From the NCBI RefSeq assembly GCF_051131705.1, contig NZ_CP180316.1:4285958-4349957 (forward strand): a stretch of DNA of 64,000 nucleotides, in the 5' to 3' direction. The notes under the pieces are model-generated. The model searched no databases and was not told the DNA's origin. It worked only from the letters and a program-made list of their open reading frames with translations. Of this stretch, positions 1-8,457 are shown piece after piece (within the stretch, counting starts at the first letter, position 1; each line of letters starts with the position of its first letter). Origin of the DNA: Arthrobacter_M sp030063245 (lineage in GTDB: Bacteria > Actinomycetota > Actinomycetes > Actinomycetales > Micrococcaceae). The translations under genes and the position numbers were made by a program.

Positions 1-642
1 ACCGGCGCGGTGGGAGCACGAATCAAGGACGGCAGGCTCGACGCCGTGGCGGACGGAATGGGCTGGCTGCTCGGCGATGCCGGATCCGGGTTCTGGATCG
101 GTCATCACGTGGTCCGAGCCGTCACCGCAGCGGTGGATGGACGCGGGCCGCGGACTCTGCTGACCGCCGCACTGATGGATGCCCTCGGCATCGACCCGGG
201 ACTGGCCGCGATCATCCAAGGACGCCCGGCGGCGGCCCAGCAGATGGTCGACGCGCTCTACGACCTGCGGCCGGTGGAACTCGCCCGCTTCGCCCCGCTT
301 GCTTTTGAAGCCGCCCAGAACAAATCCGCACCGGATCCAGTCGCGCGGGAAATACTGGAAGGCGCTGCCAGAGCCCTATCCGCCACCCTCGGTGCCGTGA
401 TTGATCCATCAACCAGGGGACCCGTCGTATTCGGCGGCAGCATCCTCAGCAGGGATTCCCCGCTGGCGTCGTCGGTGAAGCGGTCACTGCCCGGCCCCGC
501 ACTCGAAGGCGCAGGAGTGATACGGGTCGCCGACGGCGTCGTGGGGGCCGCGGTGCTCGCGTTGCGGCACGCCGGGGTCACCGTAGACGCAGCAGTCTAT
601 TCCCGGATCGGCAACACGTTGGCGGCCCTTCGCGGACCCTAG
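1..642 (+). CDS. BadF/BadG/BcrA/BcrD-type N-acetylglucosamine kinase, 5'-truncated by window edge
   Basis: This is the C-terminal part of a cytoplasmic sugar kinase of the BadF/BadG/BcrA/BcrD ATPase family, whose members include N-acetylglucosamine kinases that phosphorylate the sugar with ATP. The reading frame is open back to base 1 (TGAVGARIKDGR), so the real start lies outside the window; a GTG at 10 is internal. The signature GMGWLLGDAGSGFWIG near the beginning is typical of this family, and VVFGGSILSRDSP near residue 140 matches the second phosphate-binding region. The N-terminal phosphate loop is missing because of the window edge. Family assignment is firm; the exact substrate is inferred. 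Confidence 0.8.
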   Translation, partial: TGAVGARIKDGRLDAVADGMGWLLGDAGSGFWIGHHVVRAVTAAVDGRGPRTLLTAALMDALGIDPGLAAIIQGRPAAAQQMVDALYDLRPVELARFAPLAFEAAQNKSAPDPVAREILEGAARALSATLGAVIDPSTRGPVVFGGSILSRDSPLASSVKRSLPGPALEGAGVIRVADGVVGAAVLALRHAGVTVDAAVYSRIGNTLAALRGP

Positions 643-646
643 CTGG

Positions 647-988
647 CTACTGCCGGGAGCCGCCGTCGTCGTTACGCGGCTTCTGCTGCCGACGCTGGTT
701 CTGAGCCAGCCGCTCAGCGGAGGTGAGATTCACACCTGATCCCTTGCCCAGGTGTTCGGCGTTCTCCTTGTAGCTCATGGACAGCATCGCGGCCACGACC
801 AGACAGACAATGAAAGCGACGCCGAACGCGATGGCCGCGAGATCCCAGCGGGGCGTATGCGCGGTGCCTCCAGTTGAGAAAACCAGCGTCACGACCCCCG
901 CGATCAATCCCAGCACAAAGGAAAACCCCAACGGCGCCTTTACCGAGATCCGCGGTTCCCCGGGCGTTGCCGGTCTCTTCTCCGCCAC
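647..988 (-). CDS. Small two-TM membrane protein, unknown function
   Basis: A 113-residue protein with a charged N-terminus (VAEKRPATPGEPR), two hydrophobic segments of about 20 residues (APLGFSFVLGLIAGVVTLVF and LAAIAFGVAFIVCLVVAAML) and a basic, hydrophilic C-terminal tail rich in Q, R and K. I place the start at the GTG at 988 because a clean AGGAGG lies seven bases upstream; an upstream ATG at 1084 would add 32 residues that look non-native. It lies downstream of another membrane protein gene on the same strand. I recognise no named family and propose no function. Confidence 0.6.
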   Translation of the reverse strand: MAEKRPATPGEPRISVKAPLGFSFVLGLIAGVVTLVFSTGGTAHTPRWDLAAIAFGVAFIVCLVVAAMLSMSYKENAEHLGKGSGVNLTSAERLAQNQRRQQKPRNDDGGSRQ

Positions 989-1119
989 GTCATGTCCTCC
1001 TGTTGTTTCCGGCGCTGCCGGTGCTTTGCCCGTTCTGCAGGGCGGCACGCGCAAATGTTGTCCCGCGGCAGAGCCCACCCGCAAGTTCTACGCGGAGTAG
1101 AAGGCCCGGTATCTCTAGT

Positions 1120-1713
1120 TTACGGCCTGGCCGGCTTCCCCGCGTCGAAGCGGATGGTCAGGCCGGCCAGCAGCAGCAGGGCTCCGGTGACGATCGAGCC
1201 GCCGCCGGCCACGCCAAGGAGAGCGTGCGGCCCCAGCTCCGTGAAAAAGGGAAGCACCACAGCCGTACCGATGCCCACAATGCCTGCCGTGAGCCAGTCC
1301 CGCGCCAACAGGTGTCTCCCGCGGTATTTGATGCCCAGGTAGAGCTCACCGAGCCCGAGCACGAACAGCCCCGCCGCCCCGATCCAGGCCACAAAAGAGT
1401 TCGAAGCATGGAAAAACAGGATGAAACCGCAGGCTGCAAGGACGCCGGCAGGCAGCGCCAAGGCAATGAAGTTCTTGTTCGTTTTGGCCAGGCGTAGGTG
1501 CTGCAGCAGCCAGCTCAGGGAGGCGGCGGAGGCCAGGAAATACACCCCGATTGCCAGTCCCATCCCGGCGGTGTTCGGCGCGGCCCAAAAAACCGTCACC
1601 GCGCCGAAAACCAGACCCACAAGGGCGCGCAACAGCACCGGTTTCCACAGCGACGCCGGCTGCGCCGGGCTGCCGGCCTCGGGCAGGAGAACGGGTACGG
1701 GAGGTTCAGTCAC
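1120..1713 (-). CDS. Six-TM integral membrane protein, unknown function
   Basis: A 197-residue protein with six predicted membrane segments: WKPVLLRALVGLVFGAVTVF, a second around GMGLAIGVYFLASAASLSW, then four more ending in VTGALLLLAGLTIRF. The layout of three helical hairpins recalls HdeD/DUF308-type proteins, but similarity is only in topology. The GTG start at 1713 has no clear ribosome site; a TAAACT sequence about nine bases upstream could be a -10 element, which would make the message leaderless or nearly so. It is followed by another small membrane protein gene on the same strand. Function unknown. Confidence 0.6.
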   Translation of the reverse strand: MTEPPVPVLLPEAGSPAQPASLWKPVLLRALVGLVFGAVTVFWAAPNTAGMGLAIGVYFLASAASLSWLLQHLRLAKTNKNFIALALPAGVLAACGFILFFHASNSFVAWIGAAGLFVLGLGELYLGIKYRGRHLLARDWLTAGIVGIGTAVVLPFFTELGPHALLGVAGGGSIVTGALLLLAGLTIRFDAGKPARP

Positions 1714-1792
1714 CGTGCCAGTTTAGTCGCCCTAGCTAGGTTCCCGCGCGGTTCCTGATTCCCGTCGACTCCAGTATGCAAATGTGCAATCC

Positions 1793-3115
1793 CTAGTGTG
1801 CCCCGGCTCGCATCCAGCGAGTGCTCCGCGCCCGTAGCCCGAGGGTCAACGCACGCGCGGCCATATAGCCCAGTGCGAAGGCCGCCCACAGCCAGCCCAG
1901 CCCGCCCGGCCCGGTTCTTGCTGCAGCGGAGACCCAGAACAGCAGCGGCAGGTAAACCAACAGATTGGCCACGCCGGCCAGCGCCAGGTACCGGGCATCG
2001 CCGGCTCCTATCAGCACGCCGTCCAGCACAAAGACAAGTCCGGCGAGCGGTTGGCCGATGGCGAGCACCAACAGGGCCGACGCGAGCGCTGCATGCACCC
2101 CCTGGTCCGGGGTGAACAGCCACCCGGCCCAGGGCCCGGCCACCAGCAGCAGCAGTCCGGTTCCAGCCCCAAAGACCAGTCCCCAGCGGACCATGGTGCC
2201 GGTCAACTCCTTGACTCGGAGCACGTTCTCCGCGCCGAGCTCCTTGCCGACCAACGCCTGTGCCGCGATCGCAAGCGCGTCCAACGCGAACGCCAAAAAG
2301 GTGAAGATCGTCATGGCCAACTGGTGGGCTGCCAAATTCACGGCCCCCTGCGCCGTGGCCACCAGCACGGTGGCCAGGATGGCAATCCGCAGGCTAAGCG
2401 TACGCAGCATCAGCCAGCTTCCCACCCGCGATACAGCACGAATTCCAGCCCAATCAGGAGCCAACTGTACCCCGTGTTGCCGTGCAGCCCGGGCCACGAT
2501 AACCAGATAGACCCCCGCCATACCCCACTGCGCGATGCTGGTCCCAAGCGCCGAGCCAGCCACCGAGAGGCCCAGCCCGAACACCAGCAGCAAGTTCAGT
2601 GCGATGTTGACCATAAAGCCCACACCCGCCACCAGCAGCGGCGTCCGGGTATCCTGCAGACCCCGCAGCACGCCCGTTGCGGCCAGCACCAGCAGCATTG
2701 CGGGCAGCCCCGGCATCGAAAACCGAAGATACTCGACGCCGAATTCCAGAACAGGGCCGCTGGCTCCCAGCAAACCCAGGGCGGGCGCGGCGAGCGCGTA
2801 CCCGGTTATCGCGAGCCCGAAGCCCAGCAGTACCGCCAGCCAGAGCCCGTCCCGCCCAACGGCGAGCGCGTCAGCCAGCCGTCCGGCCCCCAGCAATCGG
2901 GCGACGGCCGGCGTCGTCGAATACGCCAGGAACACCAACAGCCCGACGGCCGTCTGCAACACCGTCGCCGCGAGTCCGACGCCAGCCAGCTGGTCCACGC
3001 CAAGGTGCCCGACAATCGCCGAATCGGCGAGCAAGAAAAGTGGTTCCGCAATCAGCGCGCCGAAGGCGGGGACCGCCAGATGCAGGATCTGTCGGCTGAT
3101 AGTAGTTGTGGGCAC
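1793..3115 (-). CDS. MATE family efflux transporter (DinF-like)
   Basis: A 440-residue protein of the usual length for the multidrug and toxic compound extrusion family, which exports cationic drugs or metabolites in exchange for Na+ or H+. The sequence shows about twelve hydrophobic helices in two homologous halves. The N-terminal half begins ILHLAVPAFGALIAEPLFLL, followed by the family-typical LADSAIVGHLG; the second half has the matching region around AAHQLAMTIFTFLAFALDAL. The DinF branch, common in actinobacteria, fits best. It starts with GTG at 3115 and shows no obvious Shine-Dalgarno. Downstream, a 5' neighbour on the same strand encodes a membrane protein but lies 80 bases away, so co-transcription is uncertain. 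Confidence 0.88.
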   Translation of the reverse strand: MPTTTISRQILHLAVPAFGALIAEPLFLLADSAIVGHLGVDQLAGVGLAATVLQTAVGLLVFLAYSTTPAVARLLGAGRLADALAVGRDGLWLAVLLGFGLAITGYALAAPALGLLGASGPVLEFGVEYLRFSMPGLPAMLLVLAATGVLRGLQDTRTPLLVAGVGFMVNIALNLLLVFGLGLSVAGSALGTSIAQWGMAGVYLVIVARAARQHGVQLAPDWAGIRAVSRVGSWLMLRTLSLRIAILATVLVATAQGAVNLAAHQLAMTIFTFLAFALDALAIAAQALVGKELGAENVLRVKELTGTMVRWGLVFGAGTGLLLLVAGPWAGWLFTPDQGVHAALASALLVLAIGQPLAGLVFVLDGVLIGAGDARYLALAGVANLLVYLPLLFWVSAAARTGPGGLGWLWAAFALGYMAARALTLGLRARSTRWMRAGAH

Positions 3116-3124
3116 CGGACAATG

Positions 3125-3480
3125 CTAGCCGTCAGCGACCGACCCCCTGGCCGTCAGAGCGACCATGGACGCCCGGAGTTCCCGCAGCACGAGTTGTACG
3201 TTGATGCGGTGCCTGATATCGATCTCCGTACCGGCGAGAGTGGAAATCAGCTATGGCGCCCTCCAGGGAATAGCCGTGATGCACCAAAACCCAGCGCTCC
3301 GTGGCTAAATCCGCCGGTCAGCCTTTCCTTGCCCGCCAGCGGATGGCTACGGCTCATGGCCACATCCAACGGTTCAAAGACCAGCGGCTCCACGTTCAAA
3401 GTGCGCGGACACGCGGGACTGTTGGGCAGCCGGTGAGCCAGCACCAGATCATAATCGGCCGTCAGCAGCGGAAAGTCCTG
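3125..3480 (-). pseudogene. Remnant of a LysR-type regulator (substrate-binding domain)
   Basis: Translation of the minus strand gives a stretch that reads as a LysR effector-binding domain: DYDLVLAHRLPNSP, then VEPLVFEPLDVAMS, then SHPLAGKERLT. After that the frame must shift to continue (DLATERWVLVHHGYSLEGAI), and a further shift gives RHRINVQLVLRELRAS before a stop at 3125. There is no HTH domain and no intact start. This is a decayed gene. Its neighbour at 3554 on the opposite strand is a broken DMT transporter, a common divergent partner of LysR genes, which supports a former regulator-transporter pair. Confidence 0.55.
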
Positions 3481-3553
3481 ACCGGGCACTCCTCCGTTCC
3501 GGCCCTGCTGGCCCTCCGATTCGTCGTCGCTGTTCTCTGACAATACTGCCCAT

Positions 3554-3900
3554 TTGGTACTGGCACGGCCGCCGATCCCCGGCCGAGCCGAACGGTTGAC
3601 TGGCCTCATCCTGGGCCTCACGCAGGCGGCCGTTCTACTGCTGGAGACTTCCGGTGTCTCCCTGACGCTTGCCACCAACGCCGGGCTGATTATCTCGCTG
3701 ACTGTCATCTTCACTCCCATGCTCGAATCCGTCGCAGCCCGACGCTGGCTTCCGCCGGCGTATTTCGTCGCCGCGGTCGTCTCCGTCGTCGTCGGAATGG
3801 CCATTGGCGGCGAAAGCCTGGGCCCTCCCGCCGTGGCCGGCGCCGTCCTGATCATCGCCGCCAGCTACGCCGGCCAGCGAATCGAGACAAAATTCAGGAC
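3554..3900 (+). pseudogene. Internally deleted EamA/DMT-family transporter remnant
   Basis: The frame encodes the middle of an EamA-type drug/metabolite transporter (GLILGLTQAAVLLLETSGVS, NAGLIISLTVIFTPMLESV, RRWLPPAYFVAAVVSVVVG) and then jumps at once to what looks like the C-terminal end of the same family (ESLGPPAVAGAVLIIAASYA). About five helices that should separate these parts are absent, and the N-terminal EamA half is also missing. The frame then reads on into sequence antisense to the end of dnaB without its own stop. I regard it as a pseudogene produced by internal deletion; the LysR remnant lies beside it. Confidence 0.6.
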
Positions 3901-3916
3901 AGGTCTGCCAGCGAAG

Positions 3917-5302
3917 CTAGAAGGAGCCGGTGCCGGCGGAGTCAACGGCCATGTTGGAGAATCGGGAATAGTGGCCCTGGAATCCGACGACAATGGTCTT
4001 GGTGGGACCGTTACGGTGTTTGGCCACGATGACGTCAGCCTCCCCGGCCCGCGGTGATTCCTTGTCATAGATATCCTCGCGATGCAGCAAGATCACCATG
4101 TCCGCATCCTGCTCGATCGAGCCCGACTCGCGAAGATCGGAGATCATGGGCTTCTTGTCCGTACGTTGCTCCGAACCACGGTTCAGCTGCGAGAGTGCAA
4201 TGACAGGGACCTGCAGTTCCTTGGCGAGAAGCTTCAGCGCGCGGGAGAACTCGGAGACCTCTTGCTGGCGCGATTCGACCTTTTTGCCGGAAGACATCAG
4301 CTGCAGGTAGTCCAGAATGACCAGCTTCAACCCGTGCTGCTGCTTAAGCCGACGACATTTCGCCCGGATCTCCATCAAGGACATGTTCGGGCTGTCATCG
4401 ATGAAAAGCGGTGCATCATTCATCCGACCCATCGTGGTGGCAATCTTGGACCACTGATCGTCCTTGATGGTTCCTTTGCGCAGATCCTGCAGGCTGATGG
4501 TGGCTTCGGCTGAGAGCAGGCGCATGGCGAGCTCGTTGCGGCCCATTTCCAGCGAGAAGACCACCGTCGGCAGGTTGTGCTTTATCGCCGCGGAACGGGC
4601 CCAGTCCAAAGCGAATGTAGATTTGCCCACGGCCGGCCTGGCCGCGATAACTATCATCTGCCCGGCGTGCAGCCCGTTGGTGAGTTCGTCGAGTTCGTAG
4701 AATCCGGTAGGCACGCCGGTCATGCCTTCACCACGGTGCCCGGAGGCTTCAATCTCGTCGACGGTTGATTCCATCACGTCCTTTAGGGCGACGTAGTCTT
4801 CCGCGGAGCGGCGCTCGGCGACGGCGTACACCTCAGCCTGGGCGGCGTTGACGATGTCTTCAACCTCGCCGTCGTTCGCGTACCCGAGCTGCACGATCTT
4901 GGTGCCGGCGTTTACGAGCCGCCGCAGGACCGCGCGTTCACCGACGATTTCGGCGTAAAAGCCGGCGTTGGCCGCGGTGGGAACGGATTGGATCAGCTGG
5001 TGCAGATAGGCCGGACCGCCGATTTTGGAAATTTCCCCGCGCTTGGTCAGCTCATCCGCCACGGTGACCGCGTCCGCAGGTTCACCACGCCCGTACAGAT
5101 CGAGGATTGCCTCATAGATACTCTCGTGCGAAGGGCGGTAGAAGTCGTTACCGCGCAGCACCTCGACCACGTCGGCGATGGCATCCTTGGAGAGCATCAT
5201 GCCGCCGAGCACGCTCTGCTCCGCAACGAGATCCTGGGGCGGGGTGCGGGCAAAATCCGGTTCGCGGAGGGTCCCGACCGAGTCCACATTCGTCGTTGAC
5301 AT
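3917..5302 (-). CDS. dnaB: Replicative DNA helicase DnaB
   Basis: The 461-residue protein is the hexameric helicase that unwinds DNA ahead of the replisome and recruits DnaG primase. The N-terminal primase-interacting domain spans roughly residues 20-125. The RecA-like motor follows, with Walker A ARPAVGKST near residues 221-229, Walker B LVILDYLQLM, and the conserved SQLNRGSEQR and SDLRESGSIEQDAD motifs. Length is normal and there is no intein. The ATG at 5302 is preceded by AAAGGGG. Upstream lies a region crowded with DnaA-box-like sites. The gene is convergent with the DMT remnant, and its stop lies within the remnant's open frame. Confidence 0.97.
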   Translation of the reverse strand: MSTTNVDSVGTLREPDFARTPPQDLVAEQSVLGGMMLSKDAIADVVEVLRGNDFYRPSHESIYEAILDLYGRGEPADAVTVADELTKRGEISKIGGPAYLHQLIQSVPTAANAGFYAEIVGERAVLRRLVNAGTKIVQLGYANDGEVEDIVNAAQAEVYAVAERRSAEDYVALKDVMESTVDEIEASGHRGEGMTGVPTGFYELDELTNGLHAGQMIVIAARPAVGKSTFALDWARSAAIKHNLPTVVFSLEMGRNELAMRLLSAEATISLQDLRKGTIKDDQWSKIATTMGRMNDAPLFIDDSPNMSLMEIRAKCRRLKQQHGLKLVILDYLQLMSSGKKVESRQQEVSEFSRALKLLAKELQVPVIALSQLNRGSEQRTDKKPMISDLRESGSIEQDADMVILLHREDIYDKESPRAGEADVIVAKHRNGPTKTIVVGFQGHYSRFSNMAVDSAGTGSF

Positions 5303-5469
5303 CGGTAATGCCCCTTTCGTGCCGCGCAGGTCTGCCGACCGTGAACCGACAAGATGCCGGACTGTTCCGCGGATACCTCATTCCTAACAGCCGGCACCGA
5401 CAAAGTGCGTTGCTGGGAAGGGATCCTCAGTCACGGTAGACCCTCAGCGCAGGACAGCCAACCCGAGCC

Positions 5470-5628
5470 TGTGGATAACTTGTGAATAGTGCGGGCGTGT
5501 CTTGTGCACAGGCTGGGGAGAACGCTGTGGATATCATTAATTATTCCGCTCTCATACGGCTCTGACCTGCGAAAACGTTCCCCACAACCTGTGGAGGAAA
5601 AGAAGTTTTCCTCCAACCTTCATCCACA
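5470..5628. promoter_or_regulatory. Cluster of DnaA-box-like sites upstream of dnaB
   Basis: Within about 160 bases there is one perfect DnaA box (TGTGGATAA at 5470, i.e. TTATCCACA on the minus strand) and several one- or two-mismatch relatives: TGTGAATAG at 5481, TTGTGCACA at 5502, TGTGGATAT at 5526, TTCCCCACA at 5579 and TCATCCACA at 5620. An AT-rich stretch (ATCATTAATTATT) lies between them at about 5533. The sites are seen directly; that DnaA binds here and controls dnaB or titrates DnaA is inference. Confidence 0.55.
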
Positions 5629-5738
5629 GCTTACGTGTTGACAAAGCGTCGCACTGCCGATAGCCGGCCGCGTGCAAATGGCGAAGTATGCACCCCTGGT
5701 ATCGCCATTGGATCCCGTCGGGGGCGTCTGACCACGGC

Positions 5739-5758
5739 GTATTCCCGTACGGGCATAC
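5739..5758. promoter_or_regulatory. 20-bp palindrome, operator-like
   Basis: GTATTCCCGTACGGGCATAC is a near-perfect inverted repeat with one mismatched pair. It lies about 120 bases upstream of the start at 5880 and about 440 bases upstream of dnaB, so it could be an operator for either. No regulator gene is adjacent. Two copies of GCGTCTGACC flank it. Function is a guess. Confidence 0.3.
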
Positions 5759-5879
5759 CCCCGGCCGATGAGCGTCTGACCGCCGGTCGCGAGCAGTCAC
5801 ATAATCCGTTGCGAGCATAGGATTGGCTGCGCCGCACCGGACCGTTCGCAGCTGGCCAAAGGTGGCATATGCTCGGGTT

Positions 5880-6383
5880 ATGGACTGGTTCATTGTGGTG
5901 CTCATCGCGGTCGTCGGAGTCATCGTGCTTGTCTGGGCAGCCAAGGCGGGCAGAACCGGGAAGAGCGGCCTCTCCGACGCCGACCGTTATCAGCAGGAGC
6001 TGGCGCGCAAGGCGCAGGCGCAGATCCAGGCGTCGGCGCGCTCGGCCGCACAGCGCCCGGCCCATCCGTCCCAGCGTACCGGTTACTCTCAGGCCAACGC
6101 TTACCGCACGTCGCCCGCTCAGGGACAGAACGAAACCCACGGCCAGAACGTCGCCCGGGGTCAGAATGAATCCCACGGGCAGAACCTTAGCGGCCGTAAC
6201 GGGGGCCAGAATGGTGGTCGCTTTGCCGGCCAGGACCAGCCCATGTCAATGGATCCGCAGCTGGTCTCACAGCTTCAGGCGCTCGTTCGCAACGGCAGCA
6301 AGATGCAGGCCATCGCGCTGCTGCGCTCCAAGACGGGTGTTGGCCTCATGGATGCGAAGACGTTCGTGGACCGGCTCGGGTAA
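5880..6383 (+). CDS. Membrane-anchored protein with ribosomal L7/L12 C-terminal-like domain
   Basis: A 167-residue protein. Residues 1-20 (MDWFIVVLIAVVGVIVLVWA) form a single membrane helix followed by a basic stretch. The middle is a Q/N/G-rich linker with imperfect repeats of the type GQNETHGQN. The last 50 residues (LVSQLQALVRNGSKMQAIAL, then SKTGVGLMDAKTFVDRL) resemble the C-terminal domain of ribosomal protein L7/L12, where GLKEAK is typical; here it is GLMDAK. Such proteins occur in actinobacteria but their role is not known to me. The ATG at 5880 was chosen because it directly begins the helix; an in-frame upstream start adds an implausible leader. Confidence 0.7.
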   Translation: MDWFIVVLIAVVGVIVLVWAAKAGRTGKSGLSDADRYQQELARKAQAQIQASARSAAQRPAHPSQRTGYSQANAYRTSPAQGQNETHGQNVARGQNESHGQNLSGRNGGQNGGRFAGQDQPMSMDPQLVSQLQALVRNGSKMQAIALLRSKTGVGLMDAKTFVDRLG

Positions 6384-6435
6384 CAGCGGTGCGGGGTAAC
6401 AGCGGGCGCTGAGCCTCCACCGCTGGGTCTCGCCG

Positions 6436-7279
6436 TTAGATCCCAACCGTCCCACTGATGCAGGTTCGGCAGCGTCCGCCCACCCAGATGTCCGTTCCGT
6501 CCGCCTCGATATAAATCCGTCCAGCCCGGCCCAACACGGTGCCCTGCGAGGCAACGTAGCGCGTCGGTGCCCGCCCGGAGCCGATCAGCCATTGTGCGGC
6601 TCCAGCGTTGAAGCTGCCGGTGACCGGGTCCTCTGTCACCGCGTCGTTGGCAATGAACGTACGCACTTCGAAGTAAGTCTCCGATCGTGCTGTGTGTGGC
6701 CCTATGATCCCAACCTTGAGTCCGTCGAGCGCAGCATAGTCAGGGCGGACGTCGAGGACCTGCTGCGCCGAGCCAAGCAGTACGCCGATCCACTCCGGTC
6801 CATTTATCAGCCACGAGACGTCCAGCAGCTCCGCAGCCGCCAGACCAAGCCCCGCAGCAAGCGCACCCATCGTGGCTTCGTCCGGCGGTCCCGAGCGTGT
6901 CAGTGGCGGGGCCGCGAAGGCCAGCCGGTCGCCGTCGTGCTTCACCCTCACCAGACCGGCGGCACATTCCTGGATGAGCATGTTCCCACTCTTAGCCACT
7001 CCACCGGCCGCCAACCAGGCGTGCGCGGAGCCGAGCGTCGGATGTCCGGCAAAGGGAAACTCTTCAGTGGCTGTGAAGATCCTGATCCTATAGTCGGCAA
7101 GGGGGGTCGCCAGGCGGCAGCAGAAAGGTGGTTTCGGAAAGGTTGGTCCAGTTCGCGAACTGCTGCATCTGATCGCCGCTGAGCCCCTGGGCGTCCAGCA
7201 CCACGGCGAGCGGATTTCCGCGGTACGGAGAGCCGGAAAAGACGTCAACTTGGGCAAACGGTCGCAGGGTCACGGCCAC
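6436..7279 (-). pseudogene. PhzF-family isomerase-like protein, frameshifted
   Basis: The gene begins with a PhzF N-terminus (FAQVDVFSGSPYRGNPLAVV) in the frame that opens at 7279 and ends early at 7088. The rest continues in another frame from DYRIRIFTATEEFPFAGHPT through DPVTGSFNAGAAQWL to a stop at 6436. The switch falls at a run of six G at 7101-7106. With five G the protein would read GDPLADYRIRIF without interruption, about 280 residues, which is normal for the family. PhzF proteins have the diaminopimelate epimerase fold and act on varied small molecules. Either this is a real one-base insertion or a homopolymer sequencing error. Confidence 0.8.
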
Positions 7280-7304
7280 AGGCTATCAGGCCTAGACTGA
7301 GCCC

Positions 7305-7601
7305 ATGGTGGACGGCATCAGGGGGACGGACGGCGGCACCGGAACGGGTGACGACCGCGCCGAAGCGGACGACGACCGCGACGCTCGTCAGCGGGCGGCG
7401 CTGCGGGCCGCGCTGGCCGAGAATCAGCGGGAGCAGGCGGAGGGGAAGCTGAGCACGCTGGAGCGGGTGCAAAAGCTTATGACCAGCGACGCGTTCACCA
7501 GCTATGCCACCTTTGGACGTGCCGGCACCGATCCGGAGAGTGCCGATCCTGAGGGCAGTGGTCCCACCGGGGACGGCAAAGGGCCCCTACCCGATGGGTA
7601 G
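7305..7601 (+). CDS. Small acidic hypothetical protein
   Basis: A 98-residue soluble protein, rich in D, E, G and R. The first 25 residues are low complexity (GTDGGTGTGDDRAEADDDRD), the centre is a predicted helix (RQRAALRAALAENQREQAEG followed by KLSTLERVQKLMTSDAFTSY), and the tail is again disordered. No family is recognised. The gene is divergent from the PhzF gene and its stop lies inside a strong hairpin that separates it from the convergent rplI. Confidence 0.5.
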   Translation: MVDGIRGTDGGTGTGDDRAEADDDRDARQRAALRAALAENQREQAEGKLSTLERVQKLMTSDAFTSYATFGRAGTDPESADPEGSGPTGDGKGPLPDG

Positions 7602-7608
7602 AGGCCCT
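7580..7608. terminator. Hairpin between convergent genes
   Basis: AGGGCCCCTACCC and GGGTAGAGGCCCT form a 13-pair stem with one C/A mismatch and a three-base loop. It overlaps the stop codon of the small ORF at 7305-7601 and lies about 60 bases past the rplI stop, so it could end transcription from both sides. No T-run follows on either strand. Confidence 0.45.
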
Positions 7609-7666
7609 CGCCTTCAAACCTGCGGGATACCCAAACTCGCTTGGAGTCCCTTCAACTGTTGATCGA

Positions 7667-8116
7667 TTAGCTGGAAACAACGTCCAGGTTGATCACAGCG
7701 GCAACGTCCTCATGCAGACGGACATTGGCGGTGTAGGAGCCAACACTCTTAATGTGCGCCGGCAATTCAACCTTGCGCTTGTCGATCGTGCCGAGCCCGG
7801 CAGCCTCGACTGCCTTGGCTACATCTTCGGCCTTAACGGTACCGAAGAGGCGGCCGGATTCCCCGGCCTTGACGACGAGCTTGACCGGCTTCGCGGACAA
7901 AGCAACGGCCTGGGCCTGGGCAGCTTCAACCGAAGCATGCGCACGAGCGGCACGGCCAGCCTTGATCGACAGAACCTGCTTCTCGCCACCCTTGCTCCAG
8001 GTCAGGGCGAAGCCGCGGGGCAGAAGGTAGTTACGGGCGTAACCGTTCTTCACCTCGACGATATCGCCGGCGGCACCGAGACCGGTGACTTCATGGGTCA
8101 GAATGAGCTTAGACAT
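7667..8116 (-). CDS. rplI: 50S ribosomal protein L9
   Basis: A 149-residue protein of standard length. L9 binds domain V of 23S rRNA near the base of the L1 stalk and helps maintain reading frame. The N-terminal domain has the L9 signature (MSKLILTHEVTGLGAAGDIV, VKNGYARNYLLPRGFA). A helical linker rich in A and K follows, then the C-terminal domain ending VRLHEDVAAVINLDVV. It is the last gene of the rpsF-ssb-rpsR-rplI operon, 17 bases after rpsR, with GAAGGGG upstream of the ATG. Confidence 0.97.
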   Translation of the reverse strand: MSKLILTHEVTGLGAAGDIVEVKNGYARNYLLPRGFALTWSKGGEKQVLSIKAGRAARAHASVEAAQAQAVALSAKPVKLVVKAGESGRLFGTVKAEDVAKAVEAAGLGTIDKRKVELPAHIKSVGSYTANVRLHEDVAAVINLDVVSS

Positions 8117-8133
8117 CTAGTTATCCCCTTCGC

Positions 8134-8373
8134 TTAGCCGCGGCCGGCGCCGGAGTAGGGCAGCAGCGCAACTTCGCGGGCATTCTTGATTGCCTGGGCG
8201 AGCTTGCGCTGTTCCTGAACGGTGACGCCCGTGACGCGGCGCGCACGGATCTTTCCCCGGTCGGAGATGAACTTGCGCAGCAATGCTACGTCCTTGTAGT
8301 CGATGACGGTGACGTCAGCGGCCTTCAAGGGATTGGACTTTGGTTTGGGCTTACGGAGTTCAGCCTTTGCCAT
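8134..8373 (-). CDS. rpsR: 30S ribosomal protein S18
   Basis: A 79-residue S18 which forms a heterodimer with S6 on the 30S platform. The start is the ATG at 8373 (MAKAELRKPKPKSNPLK), because GGAGCTCC lies just upstream and the longer frame adds a non-conserved leader. The core DVTVIDYKDVALLRKFISDR and the KIRARRVTGV motif are the rRNA-binding region. It lacks the N-terminal CxxC zinc pair, so it is the zinc-free form. It sits between ssb and rplI. Confidence 0.96.
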   Translation of the reverse strand: MAKAELRKPKPKSNPLKAADVTVIDYKDVALLRKFISDRGKIRARRVTGVTVQEQRKLAQAIKNAREVALLPYSGAGRG

Positions 8374-8457
8374 CGTGGAGCTCCTTAGTATTCGTGGAGC
8401 CCGTGGATATGGATCCACGGGATGGTTTGCGACGGCAACTGCCGTCATGAATAGTGT

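Noticed and set aside
2051..3436. 461-codon open frame antisense to the MATE gene
   Set aside because: Rich in R, P, Q and H with no hydrophobic core, as expected of an antisense shadow.
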